This document shows, one piece after another, positions 25,238-33,354 of a stretch of 64,000 bases of DNA. The stretch comes from Streptomyces malachitofuscus (GTDB lineage Bacteria; Actinomycetota; Actinomycetes; Streptomycetales; Streptomycetaceae). The notes below the pieces were generated by a model. It searched no databases. It was not told where the DNA came from and saw only the letters and a program-made list of their open reading frames with translations. Where the stretch lies: NCBI RefSeq assembly GCF_014650055.1, contig NZ_BMUF01000003.1, positions 124,001 through 188,000 on the forward strand. Direction: 5' to 3'. The position numbers and the translations under genes were made by a program. Numbering within the stretch: position 1 is the stretch's first letter; each line of letters begins with the position of its first letter.

Positions 25238-25633
25238 TCACTCGCCCGCGGCCGACGCCTGCCCCTGCTGTGCCTGCTGCTCGGCGATCTGCTTGCGGAC
25301 CTCGTCCATGTCCAGCTTCCGGGCCTGCCCGATGACATCCGTCAGCGCGGCCTCGGGCAGGGCACCCGGCTGGGCGAACACGGCGACCTGATCGCGCACG
25401 ATCATCAGCGTGGGGATCGACTGGATCCCGAAGGCCGCGGCCAGTTCCGGCTGCGCCTCGGTGTCCACCTTGCCGAACACCAGGTCCGGGTTCTCGTCCG
25501 CCGCCTTCTCGTACACCGGTGCGAACTGACGGCAGGGGCCGCACCAGGCCGCCCAGAAGTCGATCAGCACGAACTCGTTGTCCGTGACCATCTGGTCGAA
25601 GTTCTCCTTGGTGAGCTCCACGGTGCTGCTCAT
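25238..25633 (-). CDS. Thioredoxin
   Basis: A 131-aa thioredoxin with the redox motif WCGPC (Cys31, Cys34) in LIDFWAAWCGPCRQF and the cis-proline region IQSIPTLMI. The C-terminus is extended by about 25 residues rich in Gln and Ala (AEQQAQQGQASAAGE). The start ATG 25633 has GAGGGAA upstream. No thioredoxin reductase adjoins it; the divergent neighbour is a disulfide-type flavoprotein, 118 bp away, which could be functionally linked. Confidence 0.95.
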   Translation of the reverse strand: MSSTVELTKENFDQMVTDNEFVLIDFWAAWCGPCRQFAPVYEKAADENPDLVFGKVDTEAQPELAAAFGIQSIPTLMIVRDQVAVFAQPGALPEAALTDVIGQARKLDMDEVRKQIAEQQAQQGQASAAGE

Positions 25634-25751
25634 GGGTGATTCCCTCTTCCTGGTGTCGGGGCGAGCCGTCGGCACAACACGGCCGGCCGGTCACGTATTC
25701 CGCGCCCCTACCCATGTGGCCAGGGGGCACACCACCCACCAGACTGACGCC

Positions 25752-27197
25752 ATGACGGAAACGCAATCGACGCAACTGGAATCAACCGCCTACGACGTCG
25801 TGGTGCTCGGAGCCGGGCCCGTGGGCGAGAACGTCGCCGACCGCACCCGCGCCGCCGGGCTCACCACCGCGGTCGTGGAGAGCGAACTGGTCGGCGGCGA
25901 GTGCTCCTACTGGGCGTGCATGCCCAGCAAGGCCCTGCTGCGGCCGGTGCTCGCCCAGGCCGACGCCCGTCGCCTGCCCGGACTGAGCCAGTCGGTCCAG
26001 GGCCCCCTGGACACCGAGGCCGTGCTCGCCCGCCGCAACTACTTCACCTCCGACTGGAAGGACGGCGGTCAGGTCCAGTGGCTGGAGGGCACCGGCGCCG
26101 AGTTCCACCGGGGACACGGACGGATCACCGGCCCGCGGACCGTCACCGTCAGCGGCCCGGACGGCGGCCGTCGGGTCCTCACCGCCCGGCACGCCGTCGC
26201 CGTCTGCACCGGCAGCCGCGCGAAGCTGCCCGACCTGCCGGGACTCGCCGAGGTGAGGCCGTGGACCAGCCGGGAGGCCACCAGTGCGCAGTCCGCGCCC
26301 GGCAGGCTGGTCGTGGTCGGCGGGGGCGTCGTCGCCACCGAGATGGCCTGCGCCTGGCAGGCGCTCGGCTCACGGGTCACCGTCCTGGTGCGCGGCAGGA
26401 GCCTGCTCAACCGCATGGAGCCGTTCGCCGGCGAGATGGTCGCCGAGGGCCTCACCGAGGCCGGCGCGGACATCCGCACCGGCACCTCGGTCAAGTCGGT
26501 GACCAGGGAGAACGGCACCGTCCTCGTCGTCACCGACGGTGGTGACCGGATCGAGGCCGACGAGATCCTCTTCGCCACCGGCCGCGAACCGCGCACCGAC
26601 GACATCGGCCTGGAGACGATCGGCCTGGAACCCGGCTCATGGCTCTCCGTCGACGACAGCCTGCGGGTCACGGGCCACGACTGGCTGTACGGCGTCGGTG
26701 ACGTCAACCACCGGGCGCTCCTCACCCACCAGGGCAAGTACCAGGCCCGGATCGCCGGCGCCGCCATCGTCACCCGGGCCGCCGGCGAGTCCGTACGCGC
26801 CGAGGACTGGGGCGCGCACGCCGCCACCGCCGACCACGCCGCCGTCCCCCAGGTCGTCTTCAGCGACCCGGAGGCGGCCGCCGTCGGCCTCTCCCTGGCC
26901 GAGGCGGAGCAGGCCGGCCACCGCGTCCGCGCCGTCGACGTCGACCTGTCCTCGGTCTCGGGCGCCGGCCTCTACGGCGACGGCTACAAGGGCCGTGCCC
27001 GCATGGTCGTCGACGTCGAGGAGGAGATCCTGCGCGGCCTCACCCTCGTCGGCCCGGGCGTCGGGGAGCTCATTCACGCGGCGACCATCGCGGTGACCGC
27101 CCAGGTCCCCATCAGCCGCCTGTGGCACGCGGTCCCGTCGTACCCGACGATCAGCGAGGTGTGGCTGCGCCTGCTGGAGGCGTACCGGGACGCCTGA
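25752..27197 (+). CDS. Class I pyridine nucleotide-disulfide oxidoreductase family protein
   Basis: A 481-aa FAD/NAD(P) flavoprotein with dihydrolipoamide-dehydrogenase architecture: FAD loop VVVLGAGPVGE at 16-26, redox disulfide GGECSYWACMPSKALLRP with Cys51/Cys56, NAD loop VVVGGGVVATEMA and the FAD motif YGVGDV. The C-terminal interface reads HAVPSYPTISE (about 459-469) where active disulfide reductases usually have HPT with an active-site His; here a Tyr stands in that place. It is not linked to E2/E3 genes. Substrate unknown; mycothiol-type or quinone reduction is possible. Confidence 0.85.
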   Translation: MTETQSTQLESTAYDVVVLGAGPVGENVADRTRAAGLTTAVVESELVGGECSYWACMPSKALLRPVLAQADARRLPGLSQSVQGPLDTEAVLARRNYFTSDWKDGGQVQWLEGTGAEFHRGHGRITGPRTVTVSGPDGGRRVLTARHAVAVCTGSRAKLPDLPGLAEVRPWTSREATSAQSAPGRLVVVGGGVVATEMACAWQALGSRVTVLVRGRSLLNRMEPFAGEMVAEGLTEAGADIRTGTSVKSVTRENGTVLVVTDGGDRIEADEILFATGREPRTDDIGLETIGLEPGSWLSVDDSLRVTGHDWLYGVGDVNHRALLTHQGKYQARIAGAAIVTRAAGESVRAEDWGAHAATADHAAVPQVVFSDPEAAAVGLSLAEAEQAGHRVRAVDVDLSSVSGAGLYGDGYKGRARMVVDVEEEILRGLTLVGPGVGELIHAATIAVTAQVPISRLWHAVPSYPTISEVWLRLLEAYRDA

Positions 27198-27638
27198 GCC
27201 GCGGCGGCGGCAGCCCTCCCGGGCCGGGAAGGGACGGCGGGGCGAGCGGTTCTTGAACGCGGAGCGGCGCTCGCTCGGGGCGGGGCGTCCGGGCCGAGGC
27301 CTTCCCAGCCCTTTCCGAGGCGGGAAAGGGACCGTGGGCGGGAACCCTGTCGGGGCGGGCCGGACGCTGCGCAGCCCGCGGCGCGCGTTCCACGAAGGTG
27401 CCTTGCGCAGCGCTCGCGCGAGGCGCGGCCTTCTCAGGCTTTTCCGAGGCGGGAAAGGGACCGTGGGCGGGAACCCTGTCGGGGCGGGCCGGACGCCCCG
27501 CAGCCCGCGGCGTCCGTCGCGCGAGCGTGCCTTGTGCAGCGCTCGGTCGGGTGGGGTGTCCAGGCCGCGGCCTTCTCAGCCCTCCGGGGCGAAAAAGGGG
27601 GCGGGCGGGAGCCGCCCACGGGGTCCGTCAGTGGCCGC
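27198..27638. repeat. Tandem repeat of about 129 bp, three degenerate units
   Basis: The segment TTTCCGAGGCGGGAAAGGGA (starting 27312) with the following ACCGTGGGCGGGAACCCTGT recurs 129 bp later (27441), followed in both by GCGGGCCGGACGC and CAGCCCGCGGCG. A third, weaker unit starts near 27570. The unit ends with GCGCTCG-rich text. The region lies between convergent genes and has no supported coding sequence; the open frames across it reflect base composition and the in-phase period of 43 codons. Confidence 0.8.
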
Positions 27639-28283
27639 TCATGGCAGCTCGAAGCCCAGGTGCCGTGCCGCCCCGTCCGGCGTCGGCTGCGACCAGCGCT
27701 CCGCCACGGCTGCGTTGGACGACAGCGAGCGCGGTTCGGCGCGGTCGAGGTACAGCGTGCCGTCGAGATGGTCCGTCTCGTGCTGCACGATGCGGGCGGG
27801 CCAGCCGGTGAACACCTCGTCCAGCGCCCGCCCGTGCTCGTCCTGCCCGGTCAGGCGCACCTCGGCGGCACGCGCCACCACCGCCTGATACCCCGGCACG
27901 CTCAGGCACCCCTCGAAGAACGCGGCCCGCCCGGTCCCGACCGGTTCGTAGACGGGGTTGACCAGCACCCGGAACGGCTGCGGCACCCGTCCGCGCGCCA
28001 CGCGCACCTCCGGTGGAACGGGCGCCGGATCCTCGATCACCGCGATCCGCAGCCCCACTCCGACCTGTGGCGCGGCCAGCCCGACACCCGGTGCCGCGTG
28101 CATGGTGACCCGCAGGGCCGTGACGAACCGGGCCAGCAGAGCGGGGCCCAACTGGCCGTCGTACGGCTCGGTGCCCGCGCGCAGCACCGGATCACCGGCC
28201 GAGACAATGGGCAACGGCCCTCCCGCGGCGAGCAGTTGCTCGACCCGCTCGGCCAAGGGCACGCGATCGTCCGGAATTTCCAT
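27639..28283 (-). CDS. def: Peptide deformylase
   Basis: Removes the formyl group from nascent N-terminal methionine. The 214-aa product has all three motifs: GVGLAAPQ (66-73), EGCLSVPG with metal ligand Cys126, and QHETDHLDG with His168, Glu169 and His172. Streptomyces carry several def genes; this one has an N-terminal extension of about 25 residues and is away from fmt, so it is an accessory copy rather than the housekeeping pair. Start ATG 28283 is assumed. Confidence 0.94.
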   Translation of the reverse strand: MEIPDDRVPLAERVEQLLAAGGPLPIVSAGDPVLRAGTEPYDGQLGPALLARFVTALRVTMHAAPGVGLAAPQVGVGLRIAVIEDPAPVPPEVRVARGRVPQPFRVLVNPVYEPVGTGRAAFFEGCLSVPGYQAVVARAAEVRLTGQDEHGRALDEVFTGWPARIVQHETDHLDGTLYLDRAEPRSLSSNAAVAERWSQPTPDGAARHLGFELP

Positions 28284-28407
28284 CCTGTCAGGATCGCACG
28301 CCCAGAGCATGTGCCACAGGTCACACCCTCCGTCCGGGAACCCGACGCCCCGCCACCCCGACTACTGCACCACCATGCCCGCCCATGTCCCCGGGAGAAC
28401 CCCACCG

Positions 28408-29817
28408 ATGACCACCGCTCCCTCGACCACCACGGACGAGGCCCCGCAACCCCCCGCCCCCGCGCCCGCGAAGAGCGCATGGGCCGCCCTGCGCCCCCTC
28501 GTCCTGCGCCTGCACTTCTACGCGGGCGTGCTGGTGGCGCCCTTCCTCCTCGTCGCTGCCCTCACCGGCCTGCTGTACGCCGCCTCCTTCCAGGCCGAGA
28601 AGATCGTCTACGACCGAGAGCTGACCGTCCCCGTCGGCGACCGCGAACTGCCCGTCTCCGAACAGGTCGCCGCCGCCCGCGAGGCCCGGCCCGACGGCAC
28701 GATCACCGCCGTACGCCCCTCGCCCGAGGCGGGCGCCACCACCAGAGTCATGCTCTCCGGCATACCGGGCGTCGACCCCGACCACACGCTGGCCGTGTTC
28801 GTGGACCCCTACACCGCCGAAGTGCGTGGCGAGCTGGAACAGTACGGCTCCTCGGGAGCGCTGCCCCTGCGCACCTGGATCGACGAGTTCCACCGCGATC
28901 TGCACCTCGGTGAACCGGGCCGTCTCTACAGCGAGCTGGCGGCCAGCTGGCTGTGGGTGATCGCGTGCGGCGGACTGGTCCTCTGGTTCTCCCGGCGCCG
29001 CGCGCTGCGCAAGGTGCGCGGCACCGGCGGGCGGCGCCGCACGCTGGGCCTGCACGGCAGTGTGGGCGTCTGGGCCGCGGCCGGCTTCGTATTCCTCTCG
29101 GCGACCGGTCTGACCTGGTCCACCTACGCCGGCGCGAACATCGGCGAACTGCGCACCTCCCTCGGCCAGGAGACCCCCTCGGTGTCGGCCGCGGCGGCCG
29201 GCGAACACGCGGGCCACGGCGCGGCCGGCGGTGCGACCGGTGACGCGGCACACGGGGTCGGCCTGGACCAGGTCCTCGCGGCGGCGCGGGCCGAGGGGCT
29301 GGGCAACCCGGTGGAGATCGTCCCGCCGGCCGACGCGAAGTCCGCGTACGTGGTGCGGCAGATCCAGCGCAGCTGGCCCGAGAAGCAGGACTCGGTTGCC
29401 GTCGACCCCACAACGGGACAGGTGACCGACGTCCTGCGGTTCGACGACTACCCGGTGCTGGCGAAGCTCACCCGCTGGGGCATCGATCTGCACACAGGCA
29501 GCCTCTTCGGCCTGGCGAACCAGATCGCGCTGATGGTGCTCGCCCTCGCCCTGATCCTGCTCATCTTGTGGGGGTACCGCATGTGGTGGCAGCGGGGCCG
29601 CGGCTCCGCCTTCGGCCGGCCGGTCCCGCGGGGGGCCTGGCAGCAGGTGGCGCCGTACGTGCTGGTCCCGCTGCTGGCGCTGGTCGCCGTACTGGGCTAC
29701 TTCGTGCCGCTGCTCGGCATCCCCCTGGCCGCGTTCCTCGTCGTCGACATCGTCCTCGGGGAGGCTGCCCACCGGCGGGGGCGGCGGACGTACGGAGGCG
29801 GCAGCGCCGTGTCCTGA
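28408..29817 (+). CDS. PepSY-TM membrane protein
   Basis: A 469-aa membrane protein of the PepSY-associated TM family, often linked to siderophore reduction or iron transport. A first TM helix lies at about 30-58 (LRLHFYAGVLVAPFLLVAAL), then a PepSY region, TM helices near 165-185, 215-235, 385-405 and 425-455, and a second PepSY-like region. A short His/Gly-rich stretch (EHAGHGAAGG ... AAHG) sits in the outer loop near residues 260-280 and might bind metal. ATG 28408 has GGGAGAA upstream. Confidence 0.88.
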   Translation: MTTAPSTTTDEAPQPPAPAPAKSAWAALRPLVLRLHFYAGVLVAPFLLVAALTGLLYAASFQAEKIVYDRELTVPVGDRELPVSEQVAAAREARPDGTITAVRPSPEAGATTRVMLSGIPGVDPDHTLAVFVDPYTAEVRGELEQYGSSGALPLRTWIDEFHRDLHLGEPGRLYSELAASWLWVIACGGLVLWFSRRRALRKVRGTGGRRRTLGLHGSVGVWAAAGFVFLSATGLTWSTYAGANIGELRTSLGQETPSVSAAAAGEHAGHGAAGGATGDAAHGVGLDQVLAAARAEGLGNPVEIVPPADAKSAYVVRQIQRSWPEKQDSVAVDPTTGQVTDVLRFDDYPVLAKLTRWGIDLHTGSLFGLANQIALMVLALALILLILWGYRMWWQRGRGSAFGRPVPRGAWQQVAPYVLVPLLALVAVLGYFVPLLGIPLAAFLVVDIVLGEAAHRRGRRTYGGGSAVS

Positions 29818-29834
29818 CGCGGGCCGCCCGTGCC

Positions 29835-29866
29835 GGTGCCCGGCTCCCGAGGGGGAACCGGGCACC
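29835..29866 (+). terminator. Hairpin terminator after the PepSY gene
   Basis: GGTGCCCGG at 29835-29843 and CCGGGCACC at 29858-29866 form a perfect 9-bp stem with a 14-nt loop, 17 bp after the stop codon. Confidence 0.7.
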
Positions 29867-29884
29867 GCACGAGCCGGCCGAAGG

Positions 29885-30076
29885 CCTAGGGCCTGTCGTT
29901 TGGATCACGCCGCAGACGCGGGGCCCGGCACGCGCATCTGCGGCGTTGTCGTCGGTTGCCAGGGCTCCGCCCTGGCGCCCTCCTCCGCCTTGCAGCTGCA
30001 CGCACCAGGCCCCGCTCACGGTGTTGACGAGGCACCGCCGGTTCCCTGCGACATGATCCAAACGACAGACCCTAGG
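29885..30076. repeat. MITE-like element, long copy (184 bp core)
   Basis: The ends GGGCCTGTCGTTTGGATC (29889-29906) and GATCCAAACGACAGACCC (30055-30072) match at 17 of 18 positions, and the symmetry continues outwards through CCTA/TAGG to 29885 and 30076. The interior has smaller palindromes such as CCAGGGCTCCGCCCTGG. The right end supplies the TAG stop of the TPR gene on the minus strand. The short copy at 201-280 is an internally deleted relative. It encodes nothing recognisable. Confidence 0.82.
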
Positions 30077-30419
30077 CGTCGTCGAATTCGCCGCCCAGCG
30101 CCGCGGCGATGCGCAGATGCGGCTGGGCCTCGTCGTCGCGTCCCTGCCGCTGGAGGGTGCGCCCCAGCATCAGCCGTGCGTAGTGCTCCACCGGGTCGTG
30201 CTCCACGATGACCTTCAACTCCGCCTCCGCCCGGCGCAGCTGGGCAGAGTGGTAGTAGGCGCGCGCCAGCAGCAGCCGCGGTCCGGTCTGCTCCGGCACC
30301 TCCTCGACCAGCGCGCCCAGGACGCGCGCGGCGGCGGTGTAGTCCTTGGCGTCGAAGAACATCCCGGCGCGCTCCCAGCGCTCGGCCGGCGTTCCGTGGT
30401 CGTAGTACATGGTGTCCAC
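30072..30419 (-). CDS. Small TPR-repeat protein
   Basis: A 115-aa protein with about two and a half tetratricopeptide helices pairs: AGMFFDAKDYTAAARVLGAL, RLLLARAYYHSAQLRRAEAEL and RLMLGRTLQRQGRDDEAQPHL (each one repeat-like segment). GTG 30419 is chosen because AAGGAGGT lies at ideal distance; ATG 30410 would be too far from it. The stop codon lies in the end of the MITE-like element, so the insertion may have trimmed or replaced the original C-terminus. Likely a protein-interaction module; partner unknown. Confidence 0.8.
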   Translation of the reverse strand: MDTMYYDHGTPAERWERAGMFFDAKDYTAAARVLGALVEEVPEQTGPRLLLARAYYHSAQLRRAEAELKVIVEHDPVEHYARLMLGRTLQRQGRDDEAQPHLRIAAALGGEFDDA

Positions 30420-30635
30420 TCGTGACCTCCTTCGGCGCCGACAACGGATCGGGTCAGTGGTCTATTCCCATGCTTGTGAAATGGATTTCTCGTCCCCGGC
30501 GACGACCCATCGGCAGACCACTGACCGCCGCACGCGCCCCGGCGGGACCGGGAGCGCATGACGGCTGTGAGCAGCGTAAACGCCGAACGGGCAAGTGATC
30601 GCATCGGCTCCGGGCAAGTCGGCGTCGACGGCGGA
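30420..30635. other. Intergenic spacer upstream of TPR gene and FG-GAP remnant
   Basis: The segment holds the TPR ribosome site (AAGGAGGT on the minus strand) and an unusually AT-rich patch at about 30462-30492 (GTCTATTCCCATGCTTGTGA), a likely promoter zone. No convincing coding sequence. Confidence 0.35.
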
Positions 30636-30639
30636 GCAG

Positions 30640-31030
30640 ACGGTGCGCATCGACCGTTTCCTTCGGCACGGGCCGGAAATGGCACGACCACTTCGCCCCG
30701 GAGGGCGAGCGGCCGCGCGTCGGTGATGTGGACGGTGACGGCAAGGACGACATCGTCACCTTCACGGGCGGCGAGGCGAGCGACGTCTACGTTGCCCTGT
30801 CCGACGGCCGGACCTTCGGCGGCAGCCGCAAGTGGGCGGACTTCTTCGCCCCGGACGGCGAGTTCCCGTACGTCGGGCGACTACGACGGTGACGGCATGG
30901 ACGACATCGTCTTCCCACAACGACCTGGCCGACGTCTACGTGAACGTGTCCAACGGCACGGACGGATTCGTCGACGGCAGCAAGTGGCACGACTTCTTCG
31001 GCCTCGCCGGAGAGACGAGCCTCCGACGCG
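30640..31030 (+). pseudogene. FG-GAP/VCBS repeat protein remnant with frameshifts
   Basis: Three FG-GAP-type repeats are legible only by changing frame. Frame one reads [20 protein letters not shown] followed by [20 protein letters not shown] and then [17 protein letters not shown] single extra G near 30871 shifts the continuation [13 protein letters not shown] into another frame, and a second shift near 30913 precedes HNDLADVYVNVSNGTDGF and KWHDFFGLAGETS. There is no start, signal peptide or catalytic domain, and the end is missing. Intact Streptomyces relatives are secreted proteins with many such repeats. It is therefore a decayed fragment, lying beside the MITE-like element. Confidence 0.82.
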
Positions 31031-31070
31031 GTCACACGGCCCACGGGCGAGCGACCGCCGAACCAGCGCC

Positions 31071-31095
31071 TGGACCATCTGTCCAAGCATTGGAC
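31071..31095. promoter_or_regulatory. Overlapping TGGAC/GTCCA palindromes, probable autoregulatory operator
   Basis: TGGACCATCTGTCCA (31071-31085) and GTCCAAGCATTGGAC (31081-31095) overlap, giving three alternating half-sites, followed by TTTGGTCTAGAG. They lie 44-68 bp before the regulator start at 31139, the usual site of self-control. Confidence 0.55.
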
Positions 31096-31138
31096 GTTTG
31101 GTCTAGAGTGAGGGGAGGGGAAGGCGGGAGGTCTGCCC

Positions 31139-31828
31139 ATGACAGCCGAACCGGCCAGGGACGCCGAGCGGGACGCGATCCTCGCCGCGCTGGCGCCGGT
31201 CGTCGACGGGATCGCGGCGACGTTCGGACCGGTCTGCGAAGCGGTGCTGCACGACTACCGACGCCCCGAGCAGTCGGTGGTCGCCGTGGCCGGGTCGGTG
31301 ACCGGGCGCGTGGCGGGCGGGGCGATGAGCGAGATCGGCATGCGGGTGCTGGCCCGCGGCGACGAGGCGGCCGACGAGCTCAACTACGTCACCCGGACCG
31401 GGAACGGCACCCTCGTGAAGTCCTCCACCATGGTGCTCCGGGACTCCGCGGGAGCGGTGTTCGGCGCCCTGTGCGTCAACGTCGACATCACCGCCGTCGG
31501 CCAGGCGCACACCCTGCTCGGCGCGCTCGCCGGCCTCGGTGCGGGACCGGCCGAACCGCCGACGACCACCTTCGGCAACGACATCGACTCCGTGGTCGAG
31601 GCGATCGTCGACGCCCACCAGTTGCGGCAGCACCGCGGCTGGGCACAACTCGACCGCGCGGAACGCCTGCGGCTCTTCCGTGACCTGGACGCCCGCGGGG
31701 TCTTCGCCGTACGGCGGGCGGTCGAGCAGGTCGCCGGCCGGCTCGGAATCTCCCGCGCGACCGCCTACAGCTACCTCTCCCAATCCAGGACGACGACCGA
31801 CCCGACCCCCGCCGGAGGCACCGCGTGA
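31139..31828 (+). CDS. YheO/DauR-type transcriptional regulator (PAS-like plus HTH)
   Basis: A 229-aa protein with an N-terminal YheO-like PAS domain (about 10-125: VCEAVLHDYRRPEQSVVAVAG, TGNGTLVKSSTMVLRDSAG in parts) and a C-terminal DNA-binding domain (about 175-220: RRAVEQVAGRLGISRATAYSYL). In Pseudomonas DauR represses D-arginine catabolism in response to an amino acid. Here the stop overlaps the GTG of an amino acid dehydratase (GTGA), so it most likely senses that enzyme's substrate. ATG 31139 has GGGAGG at good spacing. Confidence 0.88.
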   Translation: MTAEPARDAERDAILAALAPVVDGIAATFGPVCEAVLHDYRRPEQSVVAVAGSVTGRVAGGAMSEIGMRVLARGDEAADELNYVTRTGNGTLVKSSTMVLRDSAGAVFGALCVNVDITAVGQAHTLLGALAGLGAGPAEPPTTTFGNDIDSVVEAIVDAHQLRQHRGWAQLDRAERLRLFRDLDARGVFAVRRAVEQVAGRLGISRATAYSYLSQSRTTTDPTPAGGTA

Positions 31829-32802
31829 CGACCGCCACCCCGCCGATCACCCTCGACGACGTCCGCTCCGCCGCCGAACGCCTCAAGGGCGTCGCCCACC
31901 GCACGCCCGTCCTGCGCTCGCGCACACTGGACGCGCTCGTCGGCGCCGAGGTCCACCTCAAGTGCGAGAACTTCCAGCGCGTGGGCGCGTTCAAGTTCCG
32001 CGGCGCCTACAACGCGGCCTCCCGGCTCACGCCCGAACAGCTGTCCCGGGGCATCGCCGCCTACTCCTCCGGCAACCACGCCCAGGCGGTCGCCCTGGCC
32101 GCACGGGAGCTGGGTACCACCGCCGTCATCGTCATGCCCGAGGACGCCCCGCCGTCGAAGCGGGCGGCCACCGAAGGGTACGGTGCCGAGATCGTCACCT
32201 ACGACCGGTACACGGGCGACCGGGTCGCCGTCGCCGAGGCACTCGCCGCCGAGCGGGGCCTGACCGTCGTCCCGCCCTACGAGCATCCGCACGTCATGGC
32301 CGGGCAGGGCACCGCGGCGCTGGAACTGGTGGAGGAGGCGGGGGAGCTGGGCGTCCTGCTGGCACCGGTCGGCGGCGGCGGACTGATCGCCGGGAGCGCC
32401 ACCGCGGTCAAGGGCCTGCACCCGGCCACGCGGGTGATCGGCGTCGAGCCGGAAGCCGGGGACGACACCAAGAGGTCGCTCGAGGCGGGCCGGCGCGTCA
32501 GCATCCCGGTTCCCCGCACCATCGCCGACGGCCAGGCCCTGCACACCCCGGGCGAACTGACCTTCTCGGTCAACCGGCGGCTCCTCGACGGAATCGCGCT
32601 CGTCGGCGACGACGAGATCCGGGACGCGATGCGGTTCGCCTTCGAGCGGCTGAAGATCGTCCTGGAGCCGAGCGGGGCCACCCCGCTCGCCGCGCTGCTC
32701 ACCGGCCGAGTGGCCCCGCTCCGGGGCCGGGTCGGCGTCATCCTGTCCGGCGGCAACGTCGACGCCGCGCGGTTCGCCCGGCTCTGCGGGACGGACGACT
32801 GA
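31825..32802 (+). CDS. PLP-dependent threonine/serine (or hydroxyaspartate) dehydratase
   Basis: A 325-aa fold-type II PLP enzyme. The cofactor lysine is Lys57 in VGAFKFRGAYNAAS; SSGNHAQAVA (81-90) is the substrate loop and VGGGGLIAG the phosphate-binding glycine loop. There is no regulatory ACT domain, so it is a catabolic enzyme of the serine racemase/threo-3-hydroxyaspartate ammonia-lyase/IlvA2 type. The GTG start overlaps the regulator gene stop, giving a two-gene operon with its own sensor. The exact amino acid (L-Thr, L-Ser, D- or hydroxy-Asp) is not settled by the sequence. Confidence 0.9.
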   Translation: MTTATPPITLDDVRSAAERLKGVAHRTPVLRSRTLDALVGAEVHLKCENFQRVGAFKFRGAYNAASRLTPEQLSRGIAAYSSGNHAQAVALAARELGTTAVIVMPEDAPPSKRAATEGYGAEIVTYDRYTGDRVAVAEALAAERGLTVVPPYEHPHVMAGQGTAALELVEEAGELGVLLAPVGGGGLIAGSATAVKGLHPATRVIGVEPEAGDDTKRSLEAGRRVSIPVPRTIADGQALHTPGELTFSVNRRLLDGIALVGDDEIRDAMRFAFERLKIVLEPSGATPLAALLTGRVAPLRGRVGVILSGGNVDAARFARLCGTDD

Positions 32803-32949
32803 CGGACCCGCCCGGCCGTCACCCGAATGGCGGCCCCGACTGGACGGGCGGACGATGAAGGAGTGGGGCCCGGCCCCCGCCGGTGCCGTTCGGGGCAGAC
32901 GGAGACCGGACCCGGTCGTACGGAGTGACGACCGGAAGGGAGAAGGGGC

Positions 32950-33309
32950 ATGTTCGAGGTCAAGATGCTGGACAAGCCCGACGAGCGACGCGATTTCCCC
33001 AGGGGACACCTCGAGGCCGTCCACCTGAGCGGACTGGACTTCGCCGTCGCCACGTTCGAGCCGGGGTGGCGCTGGTCCGAGTCCGTCGGCCCCATCGCGG
33101 GGACGGAGAGCTGCCAGATCCACCACCACGGCTACGTGGTCCAGGGGCGCATACACATCCGCATGGACGACGGCGGCGAGGGCGAGGTCGGCCCCGGCGA
33201 CGTCTTCGTCTGCCCACCGGGGCACGACGCGTGGGTCGTCGGCGACGACCAGGTCGTGGTGTACGACTTCGCGGGTGCCATGGCCCAGGACTACGCGAAG
33301 GCGGAGTAG
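32950..33309 (+). CDS. Cupin domain protein
   Basis: A 119-aa single-domain cupin: the strand containing CQIHHHGYVVQGRIHIRMDDG carries three consecutive His (metal-binding), followed by GPGDVFVCPPGHDAWVVG, the second motif with one His. Such small cupins lack an assignable reaction. The AAGGGAGAAGGGGC sequence before ATG 32950 gives a good ribosome site. It is separated from the dehydratase by 147 bp and may be independent. Confidence 0.85.
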   Translation: MFEVKMLDKPDERRDFPRGHLEAVHLSGLDFAVATFEPGWRWSESVGPIAGTESCQIHHHGYVVQGRIHIRMDDGGEGEVGPGDVFVCPPGHDAWVVGDDQVVVYDFAGAMAQDYAKAE

Positions 33310-33354
33310 CCGGCCGGCTTCCGGTCACCCGGAGTCGTCCGGCCGGCTCCCCGG

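Noticed and set aside
27253..27888. Frame with repeated FRGGKGTVGGNPVGAG segments
   Set aside because: It runs through a 129-bp tandem repeat in phase and continues into the antisense of the deformylase gene; no start or ribosome site.
30454..30765. Minus-strand frames of about 60-100 codons opposite the FG-GAP remnant
   Set aside because: They are largely antisense to the recognisable FG-GAP remnant and lack ribosome sites and domains.
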